Source: Vibrio proteolyticus NBRC 13287
Lineage (GTDB): Bacteria > Pseudomonadota > Gammaproteobacteria > Enterobacterales > Vibrionaceae
Length of the DNA: 64,000 nucleotides
Reading direction: 5' to 3'
Assembly: GCF_000467125.1 (NCBI RefSeq)
Contig: NZ_BATJ01000010.1
Span: forward strand, 146,431 to 210,430
Numbering within the stretch: the first letter of the stretch is position 1; each line of letters opens with the position of its first letter. Below, one piece after another: positions 53,990-64,000 of this stretch. Made by a program: the position numbers and the translations under genes. The notes under the pieces were generated by a model. It had not been told where the DNA came from. It made no database searches and saw only the letters and a list, made by a program, of their open reading frames with translations.

Positions 53990-54964
53990 ATGAGCAATGT
54001 CTCCCAAACCACTCAAACACTTCTCAATGCTAACCAGGCCTTTGCGCCGAATTATCAGGGAAAATTAAGCAATCATCTTTCAATGACATTGATTGCGCTC
54101 GAACGTTGCGGAGCTTCAGCCGAACGAATCCAGGCGTTTTACGACCACTATTGCCAACGTTTGGATCCCTTGGCAACGCACCAGGATGACGCTCCGCTGC
54201 GTTATGGCCAGCCTGAACAATTTGTCCGTTTCAGGCAGCACTACCAGTTGCAGTTGGAAACATTCGGGGTGGCGCAAACCCTGCATTCTCACCTTGATGA
54301 GCTGATTGCTGGCGTGAGTGCGGCCGCTTTTCACGCTCTCATCCGCCTCGCCTATGCACTAGAAGCAGAAGATATCCAGGAAATCGCCGCAGCGCTGGCC
54401 TACTGGGCCACTGAGTATCAACCGCTGACCGAACTAGAGTGCAGCTACGATTACGATGCGTCAGAACACATTCAGCGCGCTTACGCGCTCTATCACGACT
54501 TTGCATTTTCACCAGGCATCATCGTGGATCGTGTCCGCCAGATTATCAGTGCCAAGCAGTACGCCGCCATCGCAACCATTCCTTATGACCTGTCGGTCGA
54601 ACAGGTCGCCCGGATCACGATAGAACAGTATCGTGGCAGCGACGATTTTACGCTGCTGCATGGAGTGACAGGTTTTGATGCCTTTATGTCGCTTCGCCAC
54701 TACCTGAGTGACCCACAGAGAGGGCTACACTATTTCTGGCAGGCCTATGTGGCGGCGTTTGCTTCAACCAGCAACCAGTTGACCACTCAAGCGTGGTTGC
54801 CCGCCCCGGCACAAACGTGGCCGAACCTGATGCAACGAGCCGCACTCAGCCAGGACGACCATACCATCAAACTGACATACAGCTGCGCCAGGTTAGCCTG
54901 GCAGTTCCCACTCAATGCCTATCAGGAAGCGATCGAAACGCGACTGGTTAAGGAAGGACTATGA
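53990..54964 (+). CDS. questin oxidase family protein (DUF4243)
   Basis: 324 residues, all-helical looking, no signal peptide. It fits the questin oxidase-like family: an N-terminal region with LSMTLIALERCGASAERI, a middle AAAFHALIRLAYALEAEDIQEIAAALAYWA with the conserved His, and later GFDAFMSLRHYL and the end helix with RLAWQFPLNAYQEAI. Fungal questin oxidase opens anthraquinone rings in a Baeyer-Villiger-type step; bacterial members have no known substrate. AAGG precedes the ATG. The stop overlaps the next start (ATGA), so the operon is tightly coupled. Confidence 0.8.
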   Translation: MSNVSQTTQTLLNANQAFAPNYQGKLSNHLSMTLIALERCGASAERIQAFYDHYCQRLDPLATHQDDAPLRYGQPEQFVRFRQHYQLQLETFGVAQTLHSHLDELIAGVSAAAFHALIRLAYALEAEDIQEIAAALAYWATEYQPLTELECSYDYDASEHIQRAYALYHDFAFSPGIIVDRVRQIISAKQYAAIATIPYDLSVEQVARITIEQYRGSDDFTLLHGVTGFDAFMSLRHYLSDPQRGLHYFWQAYVAAFASTSNQLTTQAWLPAPAQTWPNLMQRAALSQDDHTIKLTYSCARLAWQFPLNAYQEAIETRLVKEGL

Positions 54965-55377
54965 AAGCATACGTAGAGCACGCCAATCTAACGGTCGAAA
55001 ATATCGACAACACCATTCGTTTTCTTGAGACGGCGATCCCTGAATTTGCGGTTCGCCACCGCGGCTTCAATAGCAAGCACTGGTGCCACATCGGCAGTGA
55101 GGACTCCTACCTGGCGTTGCAGGAACGAGAACCCAAAGATCAACCTTATCAACAGCGTACGCCCTACTATGACATTGGCGTCAACCATATCGGTCTGGTG
55201 GTCGGTGATGTGGGTCAAGTCCGGCAACGCCTGCTGGCGGCGGGCTATCAGGAAAACCCAATGTCGGCCTCGGAAGCGTTTCGCAAGCGGATCTACTTTT
55301 ACGACACCGACGGCATTGAGTGGGAGTTTATTGAGTATCTCAGTGAGAAACCATCGGAGCGTAATCATTATGAATAA
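54961..55377 (+). CDS. VOC family protein (glyoxalase/dioxygenase fold)
   Basis: 138 residues. Two beta-alpha-beta-beta-beta units of the vicinal oxygen chelate fold: EHANLTVENIDNTIRFLETAI in the first and NHIGLVVGDVGQVRQRLLAAGY in the second, ending DTDGIEWEFIEYL. Likely metal ligands are His8, His64-region, and the Glu of EFIEYL. Members include glyoxalases, ring-cleaving dioxygenases and resistance proteins. Coupled to the questin-oxidase-like gene by a 4-base overlap and to the flavodoxin gene by an 8-base overlap. Confidence 0.82.
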   Translation: MKAYVEHANLTVENIDNTIRFLETAIPEFAVRHRGFNSKHWCHIGSEDSYLALQEREPKDQPYQQRTPYYDIGVNHIGLVVGDVGQVRQRLLAAGYQENPMSASEAFRKRIYFYDTDGIEWEFIEYLSEKPSERNHYE

Positions 55378-55975
55378 TCCCCCTAAAGCCGCCGTCGTGT
55401 ATTTTTCTCAGCATAGCATGACTGGCCTGGTCGCCAGTCATATCGCCGAAGGCGCCGCCAGCGCAGGTTGTGACGTCGAACTGTGCCGCATTGCTCCGGA
55501 CACGATTGTCGAAGGGCGTTATCACAACGCCGCACTGTTTGACACCCTGAACCAATGTGACGCAATTATTTTTGGCAGCCCAACCTACATGGGCTCACCG
55601 AGCGCACAGTTCAAAGCGTTTATGGATGCCAGCGGTGATTGCTACAGTAACAAAGCGTGGAAAGATAAGCTGGCGGGAGGCTTTACCACCGGAGGCAGCA
55701 TCAATGGCGAGCAGCAACAAACGCTGCTCGCATTCATCACTCTGGCCTGTCAGCATGGCATGCTCTGGGCCGGACTGGATACGTCGCAGTTTACCGACCC
55801 GTCGGGTCTCAACCGAACGGGATCCAGTCTGGGGTTGGTGGCGAGCCCGGATGAACAGGGCAACGTACACCCGAACGATCTGAAAACGGCGTTCTACTAC
55901 GGTCAGCGCCTTGCTGCCCTTATGATGCCCACCGCAAAACACGGCACGCTGTTCAGGCGCAAGAAAGTGGAGTAG
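55370..55975 (+). CDS. flavodoxin family protein (WrbA-like NAD(P)H:quinone oxidoreductase)
   Basis: 201 residues. The FMN phosphate loop is FSQHSMTGLVASHIAEG near residues 12-28, and GSPTYMGSPSAQFKAFMD at about 72-89 is the WrbA-type flavin-ring loop. It probably reduces quinones by two electrons in the cytoplasm. It starts inside the end of the VOC gene (55370 against 55377). With a questin-oxidase-like and a VOC enzyme in one message, the set looks like a quinone or polycyclic aromatic conversion pathway. Confidence 0.82.
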   Translation: MNNPPKAAVVYFSQHSMTGLVASHIAEGAASAGCDVELCRIAPDTIVEGRYHNAALFDTLNQCDAIIFGSPTYMGSPSAQFKAFMDASGDCYSNKAWKDKLAGGFTTGGSINGEQQQTLLAFITLACQHGMLWAGLDTSQFTDPSGLNRTGSSLGLVASPDEQGNVHPNDLKTAFYYGQRLAALMMPTAKHGTLFRRKKVE

Positions 55976-56010
55976 ATTATTTCATCCATTCCCAACTTTC
56001 ATGGATAAGC

Positions 56011-56880
56011 ATGTTACTCGAAGGCATTGAAACGCTGCTGGTGCTGAGCAAAGAAAAAACCATGAGCCGCACTGGCAGTGTACTGTACATCAGCCAGTCA
56101 GCCGTCAGTAAACGAATTGCGAATCTGGAGCAGAGACTGGGCAAAAAGCTGATCGAACCTAGTGGACGGCACATCAAACTGACAGCAGACGCCTGCGCTC
56201 TGATCGACAGTATCGGCCCCAGTTTTAATGAACTGCGTGGGCTGATATTCGATCAGCAATCATTGCAGGACGACAGCCTGCTGAGGATCGACTGCTCGGA
56301 AACCTTATTGGCCGGTTATCTGGGCCCGGCACTGCAACGTTATATGCAAACCGACCGTCATCTCACCTTGACCACAAATCACACCCCCAGGATCATTGAA
56401 AACGTGCAGTCCGGTAAGGCAACCATCGGCTTTTGTGCCGGCCACCTGCCGGCGCACCATGGGTTGCTGAGTTTTCACCTGTGTGATGAACCGTTTATGG
56501 TCGTATTTCATCGCCCGTTGACGACAATTCCGGAGCAACTGCTGACCAATGATCTGACCAACCCGGCCAACAGCTACCAGCGAGCGGCACTGGCCAAACT
56601 GGGTGTTCAGCCTCTGATGGAAATGGATTCCTATACCGCGACGGCCCAACTGGGCTTGGCTGGCGTCGCCCCCGCACTGGTACCACTCTCCATCATCCAA
56701 GCCCTGTCTATTGCTCCAGAGCACTGCTTCAGTTTTGCCCAACTCAAGCCGCTCTATCGTCCGATACATCTGTGTGTCAGGCCTAAAAGCTACCAGAGCG
56801 AGCGGGTTAAAACAGTGATAACAACCATTGCTGATGCTGTTCCCACAGCAGTTTTGCTGCCATCAACATCGACATCGTGA
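56011..56880 (+). CDS. LysR family transcriptional regulator of the questin-oxidase cluster
   Basis: 289 residues. The N-terminal helix-turn-helix is complete (IETLLVLSKEKTMSRTGSVLYISQSAVSKRIANLEQRLGKKLIE) followed by a LysR effector domain. It starts 35 bases after the flavodoxin stop in the same direction and may be read from the same promoter. The last about 74 bases overlap, tail to tail, the TSUP permease gene on the other strand. Control of the upstream operon is inferred from proximity and from the inverted repeat before the first gene. Confidence 0.85.
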   Translation: MLLEGIETLLVLSKEKTMSRTGSVLYISQSAVSKRIANLEQRLGKKLIEPSGRHIKLTADACALIDSIGPSFNELRGLIFDQQSLQDDSLLRIDCSETLLAGYLGPALQRYMQTDRHLTLTTNHTPRIIENVQSGKATIGFCAGHLPAHHGLLSFHLCDEPFMVVFHRPLTTIPEQLLTNDLTNPANSYQRAALAKLGVQPLMEMDSYTATAQLGLAGVAPALVPLSIIQALSIAPEHCFSFAQLKPLYRPIHLCVRPKSYQSERVKTVITTIADAVPTAVLLPSTSTS

Positions 56881-57586
56881 TCACCAGAGGCCGAATCCAT
56901 TTCTGGCCTTTGCTCACCACCACTTTGGCGCCAAGGCGGGCACCGATAAATCCACCGACCGCCATCACCAGCCCCAACTCCCAGATCGGCAGCCCAGCCA
57001 TAATGAAAAACAGCAAAGCCGCAATGTTGGAGGTAAAGTTCAGCACCTTGGTTCTGGCGGTCGCTTCCACCAGCGAGCAGTGTGCGATCACCACAAAACA
57101 AACGGTAAAGATCGAACCGGTTCCCGGGCCAAAAAAACCATCGTAGAAACCGACTCCTCCCCCAACAGAAAAGGCGAACAGTGCCTGCGGTAATTTAGGT
57201 TCTCCGCCACTCGCCCGCGTCTGCGGGGCGAGAAGAAAATAGAGTGAGATGGCCAGCAACAGCAAAGGAATTAAGCTAGTCAGCACCGATGCATCAATGT
57301 ATTGCACCGCTTCCGCCCCCACGGCGGATCCGACAAACGTACAGGCGATCGCCAGTCGCATCTGTTTCAGACTGACAATGCCATTGCGAACAAAATACCA
57401 ACTGGCCGAAAAACTGCCGAACGAGCTCTGCAGCTTGTTGGTCGCAAGCGCCTGAGTCGGGGGAATGCCAGCCGCCAGCAAAGCGGGCAGCGTCAATAAG
57501 CCACCGCCCCCGGCCATGGCATCAATAAAACCGGCGGCGCCCGCCACCACAAATAAAATCGCCAATAATTCGAAAGAGAGTTCCAT
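56807..57586 (-). CDS. TSUP family transporter (TauE/SafE, sulfite exporter-like)
   Basis: 259 residues from ATG 57586 with AGGAA upstream; an in-frame start at 57610 is poorer. Seven to eight membrane helices in two repeats: GAAGFIDAMAGGGGLLTLPALLAAG in the first and GGGVGFYDGFFGPGTGSIFT in the second, the two family signatures. It moves sulfite, sulfoacetate or other small sulfur or organic anions. Its 3' end overlaps the convergent LysR gene. Substrate unknown. Confidence 0.85.
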   Translation of the reverse strand: MELSFELLAILFVVAGAAGFIDAMAGGGGLLTLPALLAAGIPPTQALATNKLQSSFGSFSASWYFVRNGIVSLKQMRLAIACTFVGSAVGAEAVQYIDASVLTSLIPLLLLAISLYFLLAPQTRASGGEPKLPQALFAFSVGGGVGFYDGFFGPGTGSIFTVCFVVIAHCSLVEATARTKVLNFTSNIAALLFFIMAGLPIWELGLVMAVGGFIGARLGAKVVVSKGQKWIRPLVITMSMLMAAKLLWEQHQQWLLSLF

Positions 57587-57703
57587 TGTCTTCCTGTAGA
57601 CATTCATCAACTTATGTGGACGAAATTATCACCATCCTGATCACACGCCCAGCGAAAGCTGAGATAGCAACCTATTCCCTATTTTCATCATTTATTTAGC
57701 GAC

Positions 57704-57729
57704 AAAAAAAGCCCGCTCAGAGAGCGGGC
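57704..57729 (-). terminator. rho-independent terminator of carAB
   Basis: On the minus strand GCCCGCTC, TCT, GAGCGGGC, then TTTTTTT. It lies 50 bases after the carB stop. Confidence 0.92.
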
Positions 57730-57778
57730 AATGAGGTTGTCGTATAAGCCTAACATCAAGGCTTATTGTATTATTGGA

Positions 57779-60700
57779 TTACGCCAGGCTTTGTTTCACC
57801 TTAGCGTGCAACTCCTGAACAGAAGTGACCGACGTTTTCGCATCAGCGGTGTGTGCCATGCAGGTCGCAAACGCGGCGTTCAACGTTGTGGTGTAGTTCA
57901 CTTTCTCAGCCAATGCGCCGCGGCGCAGAACTTTCGAATCTTCAATAGCCTGACGACCAGCAGCCGTGTTGACAATGTAGGTGTATTCGTTGTTCTTGAT
58001 CCGGTCAAGAATGTGTGGACGACCTTCGTGTACTTTGTTCACCAGACGTGGGTTGATACCCGCTTCGCCAAGAATCACGGCGGTACCGTGAGTTGCATCT
58101 AGCTGGTAGCCAAGTTTCACTAGTTTAGAAGCCAGGTCAACCACACGCTCTTTGTCGCCTTCACGCACCGACAGAAGCGCACGACCACCTTCAGGGTAAA
58201 CCGCGCCACAGCCAAGTTCCGCTTTTGCGTAAGCCTCAGCAAACGTCGTCCCCACCCCCATAACCTCACCGGTTGAGCGCATTTCAGGGCCCAATAGTGG
58301 GTCAACACCAGGGAATTTGTTGAATGGCAGCACCACTTCTTTCACTGAGTAGTAAGGAGGAATGATCTCTTTGGTAAAGCCCTGAGACTCTAAAGATTGA
58401 CCCGCCATTACACGCGCCGCGATTTTTGCCAGTGGTGCACCGGTCGCTTTCGATACGAATGGTACCGTACGCGCAGCACGCGGGTTCACTTCGATGAGGT
58501 AAACGTCGTTATCTTTCACCGCAAACTGCGTGTTCATCAAACCGCGTACACCCAGTTCAAACGCCAGCTTCTCAACTTGCTCACGCATCTTGTCCTGAAT
58601 TTCCTGACTGAGCGTGTATGCAGGCAGTGAACATGCAGAGTCACCAGAGTGGACACCCGCTTGTTCGATGTGCTCCATGATACCGCCAATCACCACGCGT
58701 TCGCCGTCACAGATAGCGTCGATATCCACTTCCGTCGCATCATCCAGGAAACGGTCGAGAAGGACTGGCGACTCGTTGGATACACTGACCGCCTCGTTGA
58801 AATAGCGACGCAGATCTTGCTCGTCGTAAACGATTTCCATCGCACGGCCGCCCAGAACGTAAGACGGACGGACAACCAGTGGGAAACCGATATCTTTCGA
58901 CTTCTCAATCGCCTGCTCCATCGTGGTGACTGTCGCGTTTTGCGGCTGAAGCAGACCCAGACGCTCAACGGCAGCCTGGAAGCGCTCACGGTCTTCCGCT
59001 CGGTCAATCGCATCAGGACTGGTACCTATGATTGGCACGCCTGCCGCTTCCAGGGCACGAGCCAGTTTCAGTGGTGTTTGACCACCATACTGAACAATCA
59101 CACCTTTTGGTTTTTCAACGCGAGCGATAGACAGTACATCTTCCAGTGTGACGGGTTCGAAGTACAAGCGGTCAGACGTATCGTAGTCCGTCGATACGGT
59201 TTCAGGGTTACAGTTCACCATAATGGTTTCGTAACCGTCTTCGCGTAGCGCCAGTGACGCGTGTACACAACAGTAGTCGAATTCGATACCTTGGCCGATA
59301 CGGTTTGGACCGCCGCCAAGAACCATGATCTTGTCTTTGTCAGTTGGGTTCGCTTCACACTCTTCATCGTAAGATGAGTACATGTAAGCTGTATCTGAAG
59401 AGAACTCAGCCGCACACGTATCCACACGTTTGTAAACCGGGTGAATATCGAACTGTTCACGCGCACGGCGGATTTCGCTCTCGGCCACACCCAGCAGTTT
59501 CGACAGGCGCGCATCTGAGAAACCTTTACGTTTCATCTGACGAAGTACTTCTTTAGTCAAACCCGCGTAACCGCCCGCTTTGACTTGCTCTTCCAGTTTC
59601 ACCAGCTCTTCGATTTGCACCAGGAACCAGCGGTCGATTTGCGTCAGGTTGAACACACCATCGACTGACATCCCCGCACGGAATGCGTCCGCGATGTACC
59701 AGATACGCTCTGCACCCGCTTCTTTTAGCTCATGACGAATCTTAGTCAGTGCGTCTGGCGCTTCGAGATCCACCATTTCATCAAAGCCAGTCGCGCCCAC
59801 TTCTAGGCCACGCAGCGCTTTGTGCAGAGATTCCTGCTGGTTACGGCCAATCGCCATCACCTCACCCACCGACTTCATCTGAGTAGTCAGACGGTCATTC
59901 GCACCCGCAAATTTCTCGAAGTTAAAACGAGGAATCTTAGTCACGACGTAGTCGATAGTTGGTTCGAATGATGCTGGCGTTGCACCGCCAGTGATGTCGT
60001 TCTGTAGCTCATCCAGGGTAAAACCCACCGCCAGTTTCGCGGCAATCTTCGCGATTGGGAAACCGGTGGCTTTTGAGGCCAGAGCAGACGAGCGAGATAC
60101 ACGTGGGTTCATCTCGATGATAACCATACGGCCATCTTTCGGGTTGATACCAAACTGTACGTTTGAACCACCGGTTTCTACACCGATTTCACGCAGCACC
60201 GCTAGCGATGCGTTACGCATCAGCTGGTATTCTTTGTCGGTCAGTGTTTGCGCTGGTGCCACTGTGATGGAGTCGCCGGTGTGGATACCCATTGGGTCAA
60301 AGTTCTCGATAGAACATACGATGATACAGTTGTCCGCTTTGTCGCGAACCACTTCCATCTCATACTCTTTCCAGCCAATCAGCGATTCATCGATAAGCAG
60401 TTCGTTGGTCGGAGACAAATCCAGACCACGGCGACAGATTTCTTCGAACTCTTCTTTGTTGTATGCGATACCGCCACCGGTACCACCCATAGTGAACGAC
60501 GGACGGATGATACAAGGGAAGCCAACCATGTCTAACACTTTGTAAGCTTCTTCCATGGTCTTCGCGGTATCGGCGCGAGGACACTCAAGGCCAATAGACT
60601 TCATCGCTTTATCGAAGCGAGAACGGTCTTCGGCTTTATCAATCGCGTCAGCCGTGGCACCAATCATCTCTACGCCGAACTCTTCAAGAACGCCGTGCTT

Positions 60701-61009
60701 CTCCAGATCCAGAGCACAGTTAAGCGCCGTCTGCCCACCCATGGTTGGCAGTACCGCGTCCGGGCGCTCTTTCTCGATGATCTTGCGTACCACTTCCCAC
60801 TGGATTGGTTCGATGTAGGTCGCATCCGCCATTTCCGGATCAGTCATGATGGTGGCAGGGTTCGAGTTCACCAGAATAACCCGGTAGCCTTCTTCACGCA
60901 GGGCTTTACACGCTTGTGCGCCAGAGTAGTCAAACTCACAGGCCTGACCGATAACAATCGGACCAGCACCAAGAATAAGAATACTTTGAATGTCAGTACG
61001 TTTTGGCAT
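57779..61009 (-). CDS. carB: carbamoyl-phosphate synthase large chain
   Basis: 1076 residues, full length. Two homologous ATP-grasp halves, each starting with a VLGxGPxxIGQ motif ([20 protein letters not shown] and [19 protein letters not shown]), then an oligomerisation domain between and an MGS-like allosteric domain at the end. It makes carbamoyl phosphate from ammonia, bicarbonate and two ATP in the cytoplasm. It follows carA by 17 bases. Confidence 0.98.
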   Translation of the reverse strand: MPKRTDIQSILILGAGPIVIGQACEFDYSGAQACKALREEGYRVILVNSNPATIMTDPEMADATYIEPIQWEVVRKIIEKERPDAVLPTMGGQTALNCALDLEKHGVLEEFGVEMIGATADAIDKAEDRSRFDKAMKSIGLECPRADTAKTMEEAYKVLDMVGFPCIIRPSFTMGGTGGGIAYNKEEFEEICRRGLDLSPTNELLIDESLIGWKEYEMEVVRDKADNCIIVCSIENFDPMGIHTGDSITVAPAQTLTDKEYQLMRNASLAVLREIGVETGGSNVQFGINPKDGRMVIIEMNPRVSRSSALASKATGFPIAKIAAKLAVGFTLDELQNDITGGATPASFEPTIDYVVTKIPRFNFEKFAGANDRLTTQMKSVGEVMAIGRNQQESLHKALRGLEVGATGFDEMVDLEAPDALTKIRHELKEAGAERIWYIADAFRAGMSVDGVFNLTQIDRWFLVQIEELVKLEEQVKAGGYAGLTKEVLRQMKRKGFSDARLSKLLGVAESEIRRAREQFDIHPVYKRVDTCAAEFSSDTAYMYSSYDEECEANPTDKDKIMVLGGGPNRIGQGIEFDYCCVHASLALREDGYETIMVNCNPETVSTDYDTSDRLYFEPVTLEDVLSIARVEKPKGVIVQYGGQTPLKLARALEAAGVPIIGTSPDAIDRAEDRERFQAAVERLGLLQPQNATVTTMEQAIEKSKDIGFPLVVRPSYVLGGRAMEIVYDEQDLRRYFNEAVSVSNESPVLLDRFLDDATEVDIDAICDGERVVIGGIMEHIEQAGVHSGDSACSLPAYTLSQEIQDKMREQVEKLAFELGVRGLMNTQFAVKDNDVYLIEVNPRAARTVPFVSKATGAPLAKIAARVMAGQSLESQGFTKEIIPPYYSVKEVVLPFNKFPGVDPLLGPEMRSTGEVMGVGTTFAEAYAKAELGCGAVYPEGGRALLSVREGDKERVVDLASKLVKLGYQLDATHGTAVILGEAGINPRLVNKVHEGRPHILDRIKNNEYTYIVNTAAGRQAIEDSKVLRRGALAEKVNYTTTLNAAFATCMAHTADAKTSVTSVQELHAKVKQSLA

Positions 61010-61026
61010 TATCTACTACTCCGAAA

Positions 61027-62166
61027 TTAAGCGCTGTGTTGTTTGATTAGTTCGATAAAGTGGTCGAAAAGCGGCGCCGCGTCATGTGGACCTGGGCTCG
61101 CTTCTGGGTGACCTTGGAAACTGAATGCTGGCTTATCAGTACGGTGGATACCTTGTAGCGAGCCATCAAATAGCGAGACGTGAGTAGCACGTAGATTTTC
61201 CGGCAACGTTGCTTCATCAGCGGCAAAACCATGGTTTTGCGAAGTAATCATCACAACGTTGCGATCTAAGTCTTTCACTGGGTGGTTAGCACCATGATGA
61301 CCAAATTTCATCTTCACCGTTTTGGCCCCCGACGCCAGCGCCAGAATTTGGTGTCCTAAACAGATACCGAAAACCGGCAGGCCTTTATCAAGGAATGCTT
61401 TGGTTGCTTCAATCGCGTAAGTACATGGCTCTGGGTCACCTGGGCCGTTTGACAGGAAAACACCGTCTGGGTTGAGGGCCAGAACGTCGTCTGCTGAAGT
61501 TTCAGCAGGCACCACCGTCAGGCGGCAGCCGCGGTCAACCAACATGCGCAGGATGTTGCGTTTTGCACCGAAGTCGTACGCCACAACGTGGTAGGGCAAG
61601 TCGCTGTCGTTTTTCGCTTCTGGAAGTCCACCCTCGAGCGTCCACGAGCCCTGTTTCCATTGATACGCTTCTTTTGTTGTAACTTCTTTCGCAAGGTCCA
61701 TACCTTTCAGGCCAGGGAATTCTTTTGCTTTGGCCAGCGCCAGAGCTTCGTCCAGATTGTCACCGGCCATGATGCAGCCGTTTTGTGCGCCTTTCTCACG
61801 CAGAATGCGAGTCAGCTTACGCGTATCAATATCTGCGATGCCAACGATGTTCTGTGATTTAAGGTAATCAGAAAGGGATTGTTCACTGCGGAAGTTGGAA
61901 GCGATGAGGGGGAGATCGCGAATCACAAGGCCTTGTGCATGGATGGAAGAGGATTCTTCGTCTTCGGCGTTGGTGCCGGTATTGCCAATGTGAGGATAAG
62001 TAAGAGTAACGATTTGCTGAGAATAGGAAGGATCAGTGAGGATTTCTTGGTACCCCGTCATCGAGGTATTAAAAACGACTTCACCAACGGACGTGCCATC
62101 TGCTCCAATGGAAACTCCGTGGAACACTGTCCCATCTTCTAGGACTAACAGTGCTGACTTACTCAA
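61027..62166 (-). CDS. carA: carbamoyl-phosphate synthase small chain
   Basis: 379 residues. The start is taken as TTG 62166 ([17 protein letters not shown]), with GGAGG five bases upstream; the ATG at 62178 overlaps that ribosome site and is unlikely. E. coli carA also begins with TTG. The C-terminal class I glutamine amidotransferase has the catalytic Cys in [11 protein letters not shown] and the His in [12 protein letters not shown]. It hydrolyses glutamine and passes ammonia to CarB. A PurR-like box lies about 300 bases upstream. Confidence 0.96.
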   Translation of the reverse strand: MSKSALLVLEDGTVFHGVSIGADGTSVGEVVFNTSMTGYQEILTDPSYSQQIVTLTYPHIGNTGTNAEDEESSSIHAQGLVIRDLPLIASNFRSEQSLSDYLKSQNIVGIADIDTRKLTRILREKGAQNGCIMAGDNLDEALALAKAKEFPGLKGMDLAKEVTTKEAYQWKQGSWTLEGGLPEAKNDSDLPYHVVAYDFGAKRNILRMLVDRGCRLTVVPAETSADDVLALNPDGVFLSNGPGDPEPCTYAIEATKAFLDKGLPVFGICLGHQILALASGAKTVKMKFGHHGANHPVKDLDRNVVMITSQNHGFAADEATLPENLRATHVSLFDGSLQGIHRTDKPAFSFQGHPEASPGPHDAAPLFDHFIELIKQHSA

Positions 62167-62466
62167 GACAACCTCCAAGAATAAAAATGCATAAATTATA
62201 AATTAAACTGCAACTTTGCCTTCCTTAACGCCGTAAAATAGCTCTTTCGAGGAATTCAGACAAATTGGCGGTATTCTAAAGACGCATATGACCTGTGTCA
62301 ATATTCACTCAAAAATAAAATTTACTTTTTCAGACACACGGATAAAAACAGGAACAAAACGCTTAAAAAGAGATGTTTTTTTCAATGGTTATGCGAATTG
62401 AATAAGCAAAGTTTAAATTAACTTCCCCCAGCAATCAAAACAATCCGGTAAAATCTTTACACAAAA

Positions 62467-62482
62467 ACGCAAACGTTAATCA
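62467..62482. promoter_or_regulatory. PurR-like operator upstream of carAB
   Basis: ACGCAAACGTTAATCA: the first 11 bases agree with ACGCAAACGTTTGCGT, the second half is degenerate. PurR regulates carAB in E. coli from an upstream site. Confidence 0.5.
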
Positions 62483-62613
62483 CCACCAGAATAGTGCATT
62501 TTTTAGCAACCAAAATCAAAAAACCACTCAAAGACAACAAAACTAACACAAAACACGTTCATTTTTCGCGCATCAAGGCAAGTTAATTTATTCTGTCACA
62601 GGTGTCTAAATAC

Positions 62614-62635
62614 AAAAAAGCCGGCTTACGCCGGC
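62614..62635 (-). terminator. rho-independent terminator of dapB
   Basis: On the minus strand GCCGGC, GTAA, GCCGGC, then TTTTTT. Lies 14 bases after the dapB stop and separates it from carAB. Confidence 0.9.
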
Positions 62636-62648
62636 GAATAATTATGTA

Positions 62649-63494
<846 letters not shown>

Positions 63495-63556
63495 TCATCA
63501 GACGGTGTGTCTCTGTTGCCTTAAAACTAACAATATTCGCTGTGGGTGACCAGCGC

Positions 63557-63955
63557 TTATGAGAACTCTTTTAATACCTGCTCCAGGACCGGCACATTTG
63601 CTTCCGGAAAGGTGTAGTTCGCCAGCTCTGCCACATCAATCCAACGCCCTTCCTGTCCCTCTTTACCATACGGTTGATGGTCGAACTCGGTCACCGTCAT
63701 AAAATCGAACTTGAGTGACTTATCCGGATAATCGTATTCGAGGTGTACGTAAGGCGCCAGTTGCGTCGACTCAATCCCGATTTCTTCATGCAGCTCACGG
63801 ATCAGCGCCTGTTCAATGCTTTCGCCCACTTCGACTTTGCCTCCCGGGAATTCCCAGAAGCCACCTTTGTGCTTGTCGCTTGGGCGTTTGGTAATAAAAA
63901 TCTGTGACTTATCTGAATTGAAAATAATCCCGGCCACAATATGAATGCGTTTCAT
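63557..63955 (-). CDS. mutT: 8-oxo-dGTP diphosphatase MutT
   Basis: 132 residues from ATG 63955 (MKRIHIVAGII), the usual MutT start, with AGGA upstream. The Nudix box GGKVEVGESIEQALIRELHE..EIG is complete (metal-binding REXXEE as RELHEE). It hydrolyses 8-oxo-dGTP and prevents A-to-C errors. The gene is upstream of dapB on the same strand with a 98-base gap. Confidence 0.93.
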   Translation of the reverse strand: MKRIHIVAGIIFNSDKSQIFITKRPSDKHKGGFWEFPGGKVEVGESIEQALIRELHEEIGIESTQLAPYVHLEYDYPDKSLKFDFMTVTEFDHQPYGKEGQEGRWIDVAELANYTFPEANVPVLEQVLKEFS

Positions 63956-64000
63956 TGTTCTCTTCCTACTTCCCACGCCACTTATGCGCAGATTTTACTT

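Larger units (their letters stand above)
62167..62648. promoter_or_regulatory. 482-base carAB leader/promoter region, no gene
   Basis: AT-rich with no credible ORF. It holds a PurR-like box at 62467-62482, the dapB terminator at 62614-62635, and a loose ARG-box-like sequence (TGAAT-ATTG-ACACA on minus near 62300). The length fits the two-promoter control of carAB known in E. coli. Confidence 0.55.

Noticed and set aside
58649..59248. A 199-codon plus-strand frame opposite carB
   Set aside because: Antisense shadow of a conserved gene with no supporting signals.

Overview
The window is chromosomal DNA of a Vibrio. The neighbourhood dapD - nnrS - fusA (second EF-G) - radA - plzC-like PilZ gene - serB - deoCABD - nupC - ung - nfo - grcA - carAB - dapB - mutT follows the order I know from V. 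cholerae chromosome 1 (roughly the VC2329-VC2392 stretch). The base composition looks near 50% GC, which would suit the V. fluvialis/V. furnissii group better than V. cholerae; that species guess is inference only. There is no rRNA, tRNA, CRISPR array, IS element or prophage that I could support.

Layout. 1-2.1 kb: end of dapD, then a small TetR-controlled unit (DUF2867 protein plus a small membrane protein, divergent from tetR, with two clear operators). 2.1-7.6 kb: glycerol regulon glpF-glpK, glpR, glpD with GlpR-type operators. 7.6-14 kb: zntB, nnrS (with a sigma-54/NorR-type promoter), a gamma-glutamylcyclotransferase-like gene, a PAP2 membrane phosphatase, and a LysR/chrA divergent pair. 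14-26.5 kb: a complete 14-gene Tad/Flp pilus locus on the minus strand (flp, tadV, an unusual AAA+ gene, rcpC, rcpA, a small lipoprotein, tadG, tadE, tadF, tadZ, tadA, tadB, tadC, tadD), preceded by an AraC-type regulator on the other strand. 27.8-32 kb: an acyl-CoA synthetase and two LysR/small-protein modules, the second with an N-terminally truncated LysR. 32-39.9 kb: fusA, radA, a double-PilZ protein, serB and ytjB. 40-46.2 kb: nucleoside salvage (deoCABD, XapX, nupC). 46.4-53.8 kb: housekeeping and repair (tatD-type, yaaA, Na/alanine symporter, hemerythrin-like, ung, nfo, grcA). 54-57.6 kb: an accessory operon (questin oxidase-like, VOC, flavodoxin) with its own LysR gene, then a TSUP permease. 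57.8-64 kb: carB, carA, dapB, mutT.

How the parts work together. GlpF imports glycerol, GlpK phosphorylates it, GlpD oxidises glycerol-3-P, and GlpR represses these genes. The Tad genes together encode prepilin, prepilin peptidase, secretin, assembly ATPase and inner-membrane platform of one secretion/pilus machine. NupC imports nucleosides that DeoD, DeoA, DeoB and DeoC break down to acetaldehyde and glyceraldehyde-3-P. CarAB and DapB/DapD feed pyrimidine, arginine and lysine/cell-wall synthesis.

The least understood pieces are the AAA+ ATPase inside the Tad locus, the questin oxidase/VOC/flavodoxin operon with a perfect inverted repeat at its start, the truncated LysR module, and several small genes (XapX, DUF5363, DUF3545, DUF1127) that are easy to miss.
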